A stretch of 64,000 nt of DNA from contig NZ_JAWQJT010000003.1 of assembly GCF_033441515.1 (NCBI RefSeq), forward strand, positions 1,178,001 through 1,242,000, written 5' to 3'. Under the pieces are notes generated by a model. The model did not search any database and had not been told where the DNA came from. It saw nothing but the letters and a program-made list of their open reading frames with translations. Position numbers and translations under genes: made by a program. This document shows, piece after piece, positions 34,201-41,903 of this stretch (within the stretch, counting starts at the first letter, position 1; each line of letters begins with the position of its first letter). The DNA comes from Amycolatopsis solani. GTDB taxonomy: Bacteria > Actinomycetota > Actinomycetes > Mycobacteriales > Pseudonocardiaceae.

Positions 34201-37200
34201 GCGCGACCGGATCTTCCGGAAGTACGCCACCGACTACGGCGGCGCGAAGCAGGCGGGCACGCCCGCGGCCGCGAAGACCTACTTGGAAGGGCGGCTGCGC
34301 ACCGCCGCCGGCGACGACAAGGACCTCGGCGAGCTGGCCGTCGCACTGGCCCACGACGACTACCCGACGCCGAAGACGGCCGCGCTGGCCGTCAAGTACG
34401 CGTCGAAGGGCGCGGGCACCGACGAAGAGCTGATGTTCCGCTTCGTCGAGCGGCTGGACCGCGACGAGATCGCCGCGATGCGCGTCGAGTACCGGGATCT
34501 CACCGGCACCGCGCTCGACGACGACCTCGGCACGTTCGGGGGCAAGGGCTGGTTCACCGAGCTCTCCGGCGACGACCGGCTGCGGATGGAGCGGGCGCTG
34601 CTCGGCAAGCCCCGCAACGACCGGGAACGCGCCGAGGTCTCCGCGTTCAGCATTCAGCAGCAGCGGGACGAGACCGGCTGGCTCGGCTCCTGGCTGGCCG
34701 GGGACAGCCTCGCGGACCGGTCGCTGACGTCGGCGAAGGCCGAGCTCACCGCGTCGCTCGGCGGCGCGACCGTGAAGGTCGACGACAAGGGCAACCCGGT
34801 CTGGACCGACGCCGCCGGAAAGCCCGTCGCGGCCGGCAGCGGCATGTTCGACAAGGACGGCCGGTACACCGGCGCGGATCCGCGCCAGTTCGCCTCCGCC
34901 GTGCGGGCCGGCAACCTCGCGGCCGAGAACTACGCCGCCCGGATCGACAGCATCGCGAACTACCTGACCACGGCGGTCATGGTGATCGGCGCGATCGTCG
35001 CCGCCGTCGCCACGGTCGCCACCGGCGGCGCGGCCAGCCCGCTGCTGCTGGCCGCCATCGCCGGGCTCACCGGGCTCGGCTCGATGGGGGTGCACTGGGC
35101 GGTCAGCGGCGGCCGGTACGGCTGGGAGCAGGCCGCCGTCGACCTCGGCATGACCGCGGTCCAGGCGCTCACCGCGGGGATCGGGCAGCACCTGTCCCTC
35201 CTGGCGCGCGGCAGCACCCAGACCCTCGCCACCGGCATGACGACGCTGCGCTCGGTGCAGGCGCCCCTCGCCCAGACGATGGGCGGCATCACCGGCAGCA
35301 CGGTCGGCGACCTGCTGGTCATCGGCGCCACCACCGGCGGCATGGGCGGCTTCGGCGGCGCGCTGCTCGACGAAGCGACCTGGCGCAAGGGTTTCGGGGC
35401 CGGTTTCGGGAAGCTGCTCGAAGGCACGCTGATGGGCGCGCTCGCGGGCGCGACCAGCACCGTGACGTCGCACGCCTTCGAGTCGATCCCCGCCGGCCGC
35501 GCGATCGGCGGCACCCGACCCACCCTCGGCGACGCGCTGAGCGGCTCGACGGCCGCGCGCGCGGCCCTGCGCGGGACGTCGTCGTTCCTCGGCGGCGCGA
35601 CCGGCAAGGGCGCGGAACTGGGGCTGGGCAAGGCGTTCGGCACCTACCACGGCGACGCGGGCGACATCCTGGCGGAGATGGGCAAGGCCGGCCTGGAGTC
35701 GGCCGTCCAGGACAGCGCGGCCGGCCCGCTGGAATCGCTGCACCGGCGGCCGGACCGGGTGGAGGCGCGGGCCAAGCTCAAGCGGCTGCGGGAAGAGTGG
35801 CCCGAGCTGGACCGGGCGCTCACCGCCAACCCGGTCGCCCGGGACAGCCTGCTGACCCACCCCGAGTCCGTCGCGCTGCTGGAAGCCGCGCTCGGCGACG
35901 TGCAGCGCCGGCTCGCCGGCGCCGGTATCGCCGACGCGGTCCGCCGGGGCGAGGTCACGCCCGAGATCCAGGCGAAGGTCGATTCGATCGTCGGCGACCT
36001 CAAGGCCGAACACCCCAACGAGGTCCTCGACCGGGCCGCGCAGGTGAACATCGCCAAGGAGATCAAGGCGGGCACGACCGAGGAAGGCTACCGGCAGCAG
36101 GGCTTCGACCCGGCCCGGCGCAAGGATCCCGCCTACCAGCGCGAAAGCGTCGACCGGCTGCGCGCGGAAGCGCCGGCGGCGCAGAAGCAGCTCAACAAGA
36201 TCGTTTCCGACATCGCGGCCGAGACCGGCGGCGAGGCGTCCTGGCGGCCCGGGGTGAAGGACCGCGGCCGCAGCCTGCGGAAAGTCGCCGAATACGTGGA
36301 GAAGTACGACACGGGCGACGCGTCGATGCTCGTCGACGTCGTCGGCGCGAGGATCCGCTTCGAGAGCGTCGACGAGCTCTACCGGGCGCTCGACGCGTTG
36401 AAGAACGACCAGCGGCTGAAGATCGTGCGGATCAAGGACCGGGTCACCAAGTCCACGCCGAGCGGCAACCGCAGCGTCCTGATGAACGTGCGGCTGCCCG
36501 ACGGGCACGTGGCGGAGCTCAAGTTCAGCCTGAAGTCCTTCGAGGCACCCTCGGTCGCCGAGCACCCGCTGTACGAGATCCGCCGCGACTTCGAATCGGC
36601 GGCGGTGGTCGCGCGCCGGTCGCCGACCCCGGTCGAAGCGCTGATCACGGCCGCGACCGAGGCGTACGGCCGCCGGAACTACGGCGCCGCGTGGAACCGG
36701 GAGATGGCGGGCAGCCGGCTGCGCGAGCTGCTCGCCGAGCACCCCGACGTCGCCTCGATCGCGGCGCGCCTGGTGGCCGATTCGGCGCTGCACCCGACGA
36801 ACCTCGCGAAGTCGCTCGCCGATCCGCAGAGCCGGGACGCCACCATCGAGATCCTCCGCGATCTCGCCGACCGGCGGGTCATCGGCGAGCGGACGCTCGA
36901 GGAGTACCGGGCGGCGAGCCCGGGTCAGGGGCCGCTGTTCGAGCCGGTGGCCCCGGCGATCAACCGGGACGCCGGCCGGGACCGCAAGGCGGTCTTCGTC
37001 GAGCAGGCCAAGCAGGCCGATCCGGCCCGCGGGGTCGGTGCCTCGCCGAACCGCGAAGAGCTGGCCCAGCTGGCTGACTACGCGAAGCGGTTGCGGGAGA
37101 ACGTGCACCCCGCGGTGGAAGCCGAGGTACTCGAGTTCGTGTCGCGGACGGCTCCCGGTGCCGCCGTCAGCGTCCGGACGAAGGACGCTGCCGGCATCCT

Positions 37201-37639
37201 CGACAAGGTCGAGCGGATGTCGACCGGCTCCGCCAAGCGTCCCGGCCGCCCGGACTACCGGGCCGGCGACGTCATCGACGCGGTGGGCGCCCGGATCACC
37301 ACCGACAGCATGGCCGACCTGCAGCGGGTCCTCGAAGGGGCGAAGGAGTACTTCCGCACCGGGAGCGACGGCCGCATCCTCGAGATCGAGAACATGTACG
37401 CGGAGCCGAAGGACAAGAACCCGGCGTACCGCGTGATCCCGCTCGTCGTGAAGATCGACGTGGGCGGCGTTCCCTATACTTTCGAGCTGCAGCTGACCAC
37501 CCGGCGGGCCTCCATCGCCGCCGACCTGGAGCACAACACGATCTTCAAGCCGTACGTCGAGCTGACGGAAGCCGAAACGGCGCGGGTCAAGGGGATGCTC
37601 GCCGAAGCGGCCGCGCTCGACCAGGAGGAGACCCGGTGA
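31295..37639 (+). CDS. Giant effector-like protein: GNxAV motifs, annexin-like repeats, two RelA/SpoT-like domains
   Basis: 2114 residues from ATG 31295; no clear Shine-Dalgarno, and GTG 31262 is an alternative. The N-terminus has AGNAAVSAAM and GLVGNQAVAA, motifs of the kind found in DUF4157/eCIS-associated proteins. Residues about 150-640 are Ala-rich and helical. Annexin-like repeats lie near 653-720 (FDGWGTNEEEVSRALRGL ... LRDELSG) and 1030-1106 (KGAGTDEELMFRFVERL). Gly/Ala-rich hydrophobic stretches follow at about 1223-1270 and 1339-1389. Two RelA/SpoT-like modules end the protein: 1630-1765 (LVDVVGARIRF; LPDGHVAELKF) and 1933-2114 (IDAVGARITT; AYRVIPLV; FELQLTTRRAS). I infer a secreted or injected toxin making or transferring pyrophosphate. 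Module 1 departs from consensus at the Tyr of GYRSLH, so only module 2 may be active. Confidence 0.85.
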   Translation: MPVPVKVHAPQPATPVVSVVPEAPGAAGPVREAGPAVAGNAVAGNAAVSAAMGGTPPGAGPSGSALLAGQGLVGNQAVAASAQRQPARKAVPKGPPRPRLDQRGADDRSGKKKPAAGSRAPELGLVAPARLVLPSFSHRFDAPAALPAVRAAAVKPAALTAAARVFRDLVERARRAHDAQRALLERLGRGAVDRHSRLDGRTRSRVAQGVQELDDLRGQALGTVDTAYDEGTAGLDLAVRRGRRLVGSATAGALQRVRANADTAGEQVTAIVDDLAAGYTGLLEDSAVAITTSAGQAVAALQAYGASASKLFPGGTTPVVEAENEARRAAVPGLVSAAVTARNQAADEQAKAYRDQIPVVRKQFDETELAKALNTRKAEIDTKGRAAVQNASRTAFGALGRQAASGHEALRRMAGDARTSIELRHRAARTRLVGEANALLQGSQAQASAELTGLETAAASGLPAFDRTITAVHEGLKAAAGSAENLSQAVEKAAEETRPKVDELGLSQQRAVTRADASTADAVAGAERSAVQAAGQARVAAAGALRETGAGGARGMGDFVHGHDAAFAATAKGVSRVADAWAMPLKRVFGDAVRKTKDAMTAPFTEWKADTVGRRTDFIDAAFTPFLNPATALAGSVDAAAKAVADDLDKRRFQLEKAFDGWGTNEEEVSRALRGLTATQGRALSWIYANHNGSLEAALRDELSGADLTSALAYLRGDQAAGAAAELEASIHWYNDEESRIEDIMRNLKPEELDKLKGSKEGAEALADVRDNLGGTDLKVFDALSVGNQNLADAFRMKDRIDDARKAGDIDAIHDTLAAYSKAPTERGRVAATPDERRVAVQRELAGLIGGPARGPAAITPAQAAAAVKKYALASIEVVSTDAEGGTTTETVEITGANRDLGVALIEGGEDTEAARAARLGVETQRPGGPNLLKLDAALVDPRLKPIPAGLPAAERARLQADRDQALAERDRIFRKYATDYGGAKQAGTPAAAKTYLEGRLRTAAGDDKDLGELAVALAHDDYPTPKTAALAVKYASKGAGTDEELMFRFVERLDRDEIAAMRVEYRDLTGTALDDDLGTFGGKGWFTELSGDDRLRMERALLGKPRNDRERAEVSAFSIQQQRDETGWLGSWLAGDSLADRSLTSAKAELTASLGGATVKVDDKGNPVWTDAAGKPVAAGSGMFDKDGRYTGADPRQFASAVRAGNLAAENYAARIDSIANYLTTAVMVIGAIVAAVATVATGGAASPLLLAAIAGLTGLGSMGVHWAVSGGRYGWEQAAVDLGMTAVQALTAGIGQHLSLLARGSTQTLATGMTTLRSVQAPLAQTMGGITGSTVGDLLVIGATTGGMGGFGGALLDEATWRKGFGAGFGKLLEGTLMGALAGATSTVTSHAFESIPAGRAIGGTRPTLGDALSGSTAARAALRGTSSFLGGATGKGAELGLGKAFGTYHGDAGDILAEMGKAGLESAVQDSAAGPLESLHRRPDRVEARAKLKRLREEWPELDRALTANPVARDSLLTHPESVALLEAALGDVQRRLAGAGIADAVRRGEVTPEIQAKVDSIVGDLKAEHPNEVLDRAAQVNIAKEIKAGTTEEGYRQQGFDPARRKDPAYQRESVDRLRAEAPAAQKQLNKIVSDIAAETGGEASWRPGVKDRGRSLRKVAEYVEKYDTGDASMLVDVVGARIRFESVDELYRALDALKNDQRLKIVRIKDRVTKSTPSGNRSVLMNVRLPDGHVAELKFSLKSFEAPSVAEHPLYEIRRDFESAAVVARRSPTPVEALITAATEAYGRRNYGAAWNREMAGSRLRELLAEHPDVASIAARLVADSALHPTNLAKSLADPQSRDATIEILRDLADRRVIGERTLEEYRAASPGQGPLFEPVAPAINRDAGRDRKAVFVEQAKQADPARGVGASPNREELAQLADYAKRLRENVHPAVEAEVLEFVSRTAPGAAVSVRTKDAAGILDKVERMSTGSAKRPGRPDYRAGDVIDAVGARITTDSMADLQRVLEGAKEYFRTGSDGRILEIENMYAEPKDKNPAYRVIPLVVKIDVGGVPYTFELQLTTRRASIAADLEHNTIFKPYVELTEAETARVKGMLAEAAALDQEETR

Positions 37640-38664
37640 AGTCGCTGGACTTGGGGCCGCTGGACTACCACGAACGCCTGACGTTCGTGTGGATCACCGG
37701 CGGAGCGCCCGCGGGGCCGCGGGCCGCGTTCGTCATCGACGGCCGGGCCTACGCGGACGCGGAGCAAGCGCGCGCCGCCGTCCGGGACGCGCTGGAGCAG
37801 ACCGACCTGCGGGCCGAGGTCGCGGACTTCCGCCCGGCCGGGATCGCGGCGAACGAAGACGAACTCGCGTACTGGCCGAGCTGGGCGGAGTTCCGCCGGT
37901 GCCTGGACGTGTACGGCCCGGTGTTCCCCTGGCGCCGCCCGCGCCCTGTCCCACCCGTTCCCCCGCCCGCGGCGGCCCCCGTCGCCGTCGCGCCGGTTTC
38001 CGCCGCCCCGGACCGGTACTTCGAATGCTGGGGCGAGCTCGTCGAGATCTTCCCGTGGGGGCAGGGCCCGGAGGATCCCGTGCTGGGCCGCCGCGCGGAG
38101 GGGTACGGGCTCAACGGCTACACCGGCGAGTTCGAAGCCGACACCCGGCGCGCCCGGCAGTGCGCCCACGGCGTGGACGACGACGACACCTGGCCGCTGG
38201 ACGACGAGGACGAGTTCGTCGACGCGGTCGAGAAGCGCCGCGAGCGGCTGCTTCGCACGTCGTTCTACCAGCGGCACGACAAGCCGGAGATCTTCGCCGC
38301 GTACGAGCGGGGAGAACCCCGGCGCGTCACGTACGAGATGTGGCGGGAGGCGCAGCGGCGACGGGCGTTCTACTTCTACGGCACCGAGCCGGTGCGCGTC
38401 GACCTGACCACTCCGGCGACGGCGTGGCGGCTGGACGCGAAGACGGGCCGGCTGGTCCCGGGCGAGGTCGCCGGAGAAGGCAGGCGGATCACCGAACACG
38501 AGTGGCTCCTCGCGATCGAGGAACGGCGGCGTGCGCTCGACGTGGACGGTGCCCTCGCCGAGGCCTACGCGAACGCCGCCGCGGAGCCCGAAAAGTCGTT
38601 CCGCAACCGGATCCTGACCCACGCCTTCGACCTGTGGGCCGAGAAGTTCGAGGCGGACCGGTGA
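37636..38664 (+). CDS. Unknown protein following the giant effector gene
   Basis: 342 residues. The GTG at 37636 overlaps the giant gene's stop by 4 bp. An N-terminal mixed domain (about 1-93) is joined by a Pro-rich linker (RPVPPVPPP, about 100-120) to a charged C-terminal domain rich in Arg, Glu and Trp (YEMWREAQRRRAFYFYG, FRNRILTHAFDLWAEKF). No known family was recognised. Position suggests an immunity, chaperone or adaptor role for the giant protein (inferred). Its stop overlaps the hydrolase start by one base. Confidence 0.7.
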   Translation: MKSLDLGPLDYHERLTFVWITGGAPAGPRAAFVIDGRAYADAEQARAAVRDALEQTDLRAEVADFRPAGIAANEDELAYWPSWAEFRRCLDVYGPVFPWRRPRPVPPVPPPAAAPVAVAPVSAAPDRYFECWGELVEIFPWGQGPEDPVLGRRAEGYGLNGYTGEFEADTRRARQCAHGVDDDDTWPLDDEDEFVDAVEKRRERLLRTSFYQRHDKPEIFAAYERGEPRRVTYEMWREAQRRRAFYFYGTEPVRVDLTTPATAWRLDAKTGRLVPGEVAGEGRRITEHEWLLAIEERRRALDVDGALAEAYANAAAEPEKSFRNRILTHAFDLWAEKFEADR

Positions 38665-39245
38665 TGCGGACCTTCTCGGCGAAGGAAGGCTGGCCCGCCG
38701 TTCGCGCCGGCTGGGCGGACCGGCTCCCGGAGGCGGACCTGGCGGCGCTGGACGAGGCCGTGGCCTTCGCGGCCCGCCACCACGGTGGGCAGACCCGGCC
38801 GGCCGGCGAGCCGTACCTGGAACACCTCCTGGAAGCCACGCGCGTGCTCGTCGAGGCCATTGGCAGCACCGACGTCGACGTCCTGCGGGCGGCCGTGCTG
38901 CACGACGTGGTCGAGGACACCGACGGCACGCTCGACGAGGTCCGCGCCCGCTTCGGGGACCGGGTGGCGACCCTGGTCGGCTGGGTGACCAAGCCCGAAG
39001 GCGGGGCGCGGGCCGACTACCTGGCGCGCCTGCGCGACGCCCCGGACGACGCGCTCCTGGTGAAGCTCGCCGACCGGCTGAGCAACGTCCAGCGGCTGGA
39101 CACGCATCCGCGTCCCGCGAAACGCGGGGCCTACTACGAAGAGACCGTCCGCACCATCCTGCCCCTCGCCGCCCGGCACCCGTGGTTCCGGGACTGGTTC
39201 GAGACCTGGCGCACCGAGTTCCGCGGGCTCGCCGATGAGCGGTGA
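38664..39245 (+). CDS. Small alarmone hydrolase-like HD protein (MESH1/SAH-like), probable antidote
   Basis: 193 residues. RelA/SpoT-type HD hydrolase motifs in order: HHGGQTRPAGEPYLEH, HDVVEDTDG and VKLADRLSNVQRL, matching the Mn2+-binding His/Asp set of MESH1/SpoT hydrolases. No synthetase or ACT/TGS domain is present, so it is a stand-alone hydrolase. Small alarmone hydrolases are known antitoxins for toxic small alarmone synthetases. Beside a protein with two RelA/SpoT-like domains, immunity by hydrolysing their product is the simplest reading (inferred). Confidence 0.85.
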   Translation: MRTFSAKEGWPAVRAGWADRLPEADLAALDEAVAFAARHHGGQTRPAGEPYLEHLLEATRVLVEAIGSTDVDVLRAAVLHDVVEDTDGTLDEVRARFGDRVATLVGWVTKPEGGARADYLARLRDAPDDALLVKLADRLSNVQRLDTHPRPAKRGAYYEETVRTILPLAARHPWFRDWFETWRTEFRGLADER

Positions 39246-40065
39246 CCTGCCCGCGTTCTTCCGCGACGGCGAAGTCCCCGCGAAGGTGGTGCGCACCGCC
39301 GACGGCCGGGTCACCGCGTTCCGGCTCGGCCCCGGCGGCGGCTGGACCGCATGTCCCGAGCCGGCCGGCCCCGACGTCTCCCGGCTGGACCGCGACGAGT
39401 TCCTGACCCTCGTCGAACGGGCGCGCGGCCGGCTGTCCGGGACCGGGCCGCTCTTCGACCTCTACGCGCGGATCGCGGCGGCCGAAGCGGACGGCCGGAC
39501 CGCGGCGGCGTTGCGCCGGACGTCGTACATCCTGTTCGAGACCGAGCTGCAGCAGCGCGGCGACCCGGGCGCGGACCCCTCGCTCGCCACCGGGCAGGGC
39601 GACCCGCGGGTGCGGGCCGCGGTCTCGATGACCGTGTTGTCCGCGCGGCTCGAACCGGTCCTCCGGGCGATCGCCGCCGATCCGGCGGGCGCGGCGCTGC
39701 GGGAGCTGCGGCCGCGGGAGGCCGACTACGCCTGGGTTTTCGTGCGCGAGGCGGTCGCGGCCGCCCGGCAGCGGTACGAACGGGCGTGGGACGCCGGGAT
39801 CGGGTTCCGGCGCCCGGGCGGCCGGTCGCGGATCCGCGTGCACCTCGCGCCGGCCGGCGCGCTCGCGGACGACAACGCGCTGTCACGGCCGTTCCCCGGC
39901 GGCTACCGGTCGGTGGCGGACCGGCTGGTGCCGGCGCGGGTGTGGGCCGCGTGGCGCTACCACTCCCCCGGCGCCACCACGGGACTCTCCTACGACGGGC
40001 TGGTCTGGTGCGAAGACCACTGGGCGTTCTTCCCGAAGCCCTACCGGGTGCTGGCCTCCGGCTGA
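39235..40065 (+). CDS. Unknown protein, last gene of the giant-effector operon
   Basis: 276 residues, starting inside the hydrolase gene (11-bp overlap). It begins with SGDLPAFFRDGEVPAKVVR. It has a helical middle (residues about 60-180, TSYILFETELQQRG, AWVFVREAVAAARQRY) and a C-terminal beta-rich part ending YDGLVWCEDHWAFFPKPYRVL. No family recognised. The operon position suggests a role in immunity or export of the giant protein. It is convergent with, and overlaps by 25 bp, the monooxygenase gene. Confidence 0.65.
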   Translation: MSGDLPAFFRDGEVPAKVVRTADGRVTAFRLGPGGGWTACPEPAGPDVSRLDRDEFLTLVERARGRLSGTGPLFDLYARIAAAEADGRTAAALRRTSYILFETELQQRGDPGADPSLATGQGDPRVRAAVSMTVLSARLEPVLRAIAADPAGAALRELRPREADYAWVFVREAVAAARQRYERAWDAGIGFRRPGGRSRIRVHLAPAGALADDNALSRPFPGGYRSVADRLVPARVWAAWRYHSPGATTGLSYDGLVWCEDHWAFFPKPYRVLASG

Positions 40066-41165
40066 GCCAGCAGGGCGACCATGCTGTGCGGCGCGCCGGG
40101 GCCGAACATGACCTCGTAGATGTCTTCGTCCGCGGCCTCGGTAGCGGCGCGCTCGAACATCCGCCGTTCGTACCCGGCGATCGCGTTTTCGACGTCGTCC
40201 CCGTTTTCGGCCAGTGCTTGCCCGAGTTCGGCGCCGTCCAGCATGGCCAGGTTGGCGCCTTCGCCGTTCGGGGGCATGAGGTGGGCGGCGTCGCCGAGCA
40301 GGGTCACCCCCGGCACGCGGTCCCAGCGGTGCCCGGCCGGCAGCGTGTGGAGGCGGCGCAGCACCGGCGGGGTGTCGCTCGCGGTGATCAGCGCGGTGAG
40401 TTCGGGGGCCCAGCCGTCGAACTCACCGGCGGCGCGCGCGGTCACCTCGGCGGGATCGAGGCCGGCGAGCCAGTCCTCGGGCCTGCGCAGCTGCGCGTAC
40501 GTGTGCAGGGTCCCGCCGCTCTCCCGGTGGGCGAGGATCCCCTGGCCGGGGGCGAGCGCGAACAGCGAGCCGCCGCCGACCGCGGCCGCCGCGGCGGGGT
40601 GGCGGGTGTCGCCGTCGAAGAGGAACGTCTCGACGACCGAGACGCCGACGTACTCGGGCGTGGCGGCCGACAGCAGCGGCCGCACGCGTGACCAGGCGCC
40701 GTCCGCGCCGACCAGCAGGCTCGTGACGACGCTGGTGCCGTCGGCGAAGCGCACTTCGTGGCGGCCCTCGCCGAGGGCTCGCGCGCCGACGGCCTTGTGC
40801 CCCCACCGGACGACGTCCGGCGGCAGCGCGTCGAGCAGCAGCTGCCGCAGGTCGCCGCGCTGCACTTCGGGCCGCTCGCCGGTGCCGTCGTCGGGCCGGT
40901 CGAGCAGCACGGTCCCCGCCCGGTCGAGGACCCGGTAGGACTCGCGGCCGGGCAGGACGAGCTCGCGGAACCCCTCCGTCAGGCCGGCCGCTTCGAGCGC
41001 GAGCTGGCCGTTCCAGGGGTGGATGTCGAGCATCCCGCCCTGGCGGCGCGCGGCCGGCGAGGGTTCGGCTTCGTGGACGGTGACCGGGATGCCGTGCCGG
41101 TGCAGCACGCGGGCCAGGACGAGACCGCCCAGGCCGGCTCCGATGATCGTGACTCGTTCGCGCAT
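40041..41165 (-). CDS. FAD-dependent monooxygenase (TetX-like)
   Basis: 374 residues from ATG 41165. FAD-binding fold: IIGAGLGGLVLARVL (dinucleotide motif), VGADGAWSRVR and GDAAHLMPPNGEGANLAM. Class A flavin monooxygenases of this group hydroxylate aromatic compounds or inactivate tetracycline-like drugs; the substrate cannot be told here. It is transcribed away from the TetR gene across two identical palindromes, so it is probably induced by the ligand of that repressor. Confidence 0.85.
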   Translation of the reverse strand: MRERVTIIGAGLGGLVLARVLHRHGIPVTVHEAEPSPAARRQGGMLDIHPWNGQLALEAAGLTEGFRELVLPGRESYRVLDRAGTVLLDRPDDGTGERPEVQRGDLRQLLLDALPPDVVRWGHKAVGARALGEGRHEVRFADGTSVVTSLLVGADGAWSRVRPLLSAATPEYVGVSVVETFLFDGDTRHPAAAAAVGGGSLFALAPGQGILAHRESGGTLHTYAQLRRPEDWLAGLDPAEVTARAAGEFDGWAPELTALITASDTPPVLRRLHTLPAGHRWDRVPGVTLLGDAAHLMPPNGEGANLAMLDGAELGQALAENGDDVENAIAGYERRMFERAATEAADEDIYEVMFGPGAPHSMVALLAQPEASTR

Positions 41166-41179
41166 GGTGTCTCCTTCGA

Positions 41180-41231
41180 TTGGATCGGCGATCCAATCCA
41201 AAGCTAGCATGACTTTGGATCGGCGATCCAA
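41180..41231. promoter_or_regulatory. Two identical TetR operator palindromes
   Basis: TTGGATC-ggc-GATCCAA occurs at 41180-41196 and again at 41215-41231, 35 bp centre to centre. Both lie in the 84-bp gap between the divergent monooxygenase and TetR genes. They are the expected binding sites of the TetR protein. Confidence 0.85.
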
Positions 41232-41249
41232 CCATGCGATGATGACCTC

Positions 41250-41903
41250 ATGGCGAAGCGGCGCACGGACGGTCTGTCCCAAGAAGTGATCGTCGAGGCG
41301 GCGACCGGGCTCCTCGACGAAGGCGGCGAGGCCGCGCTGACCTTCCGGGCGCTCACGGCCCGCCTGAGCACCGGCTACGGGGCGATCTACCACCACATCG
41401 CGAACAAGAGCGACCTGCTGGCGGCGGCCACCGACGACATCGTCGACGGCGTCATGACCGGCGTGGTGGTCGGCGCGGAGCCGCGAGAGGCGCTGCGGAC
41501 GGTCGCGCTGGGCCTGTTCGACGCGATCGACGCCCATCCGTGGGTCGGCGCCCAGCTGTCCCGGGAGCCGTGGCGCCCCGCGCTCCTGGCGGTCTACGAG
41601 CGCATCGGCGGGCTGCTCGACGCGCTCGGCGTCCCCGATAAGGCGCTGTTCGACGCCGCGGGGGCCCTCGTGAACTACGTCCTCGGGGTGGCCGGGCAGA
41701 ACGCGGCGAACGCCCGCCTCCTCGGCGGCGACGTCGACCGGTCGGCGTTCCTGACCGGGGTGGCCGACCAGTGGGCCCGGCTCGACCCGGCCCGGTACCC
41801 GTTCGTCCACAAGGCGGCGACGCGGCTGGGCGACCACGACGACCGCGAGCAGTTCCTGGCCGGCGTCGACATCTTCCTGGCCGGCGTCGCGACCCTCCGC
41901 TAG
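41250..41903 (+). CDS. TetR-family repressor
   Basis: 217 residues from ATG 41250. The N-terminal HTH (about 10-55) includes LSQEVIVEAATGLLDEGGE and the recognition-helix part STGYGAIYHHIANKSDLL. The C-terminal ligand domain is helical. It is divergent from the FAD monooxygenase, with two identical palindromic operators between them. Its stop overlaps the convergent MFS exporter's stop by 4 bp. Confidence 0.88.
   Translation: MAKRRTDGLSQEVIVEAATGLLDEGGEAALTFRALTARLSTGYGAIYHHIANKSDLLAAATDDIVDGVMTGVVVGAEPREALRTVALGLFDAIDAHPWVGAQLSREPWRPALLAVYERIGGLLDALGVPDKALFDAAGALVNYVLGVAGQNAANARLLGGDVDRSAFLTGVADQWARLDPARYPFVHKAATRLGDHDDREQFLAGVDIFLAGVATLR

Noticed and set aside
31535..37534. A 1999-codon open frame antisense to the giant gene
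   Set aside because: It is a shadow of the high-GC coding strand, with Arg/His/Gly/Pro-rich low-complexity translation and no domain. The plus-strand frame shows clear domains.
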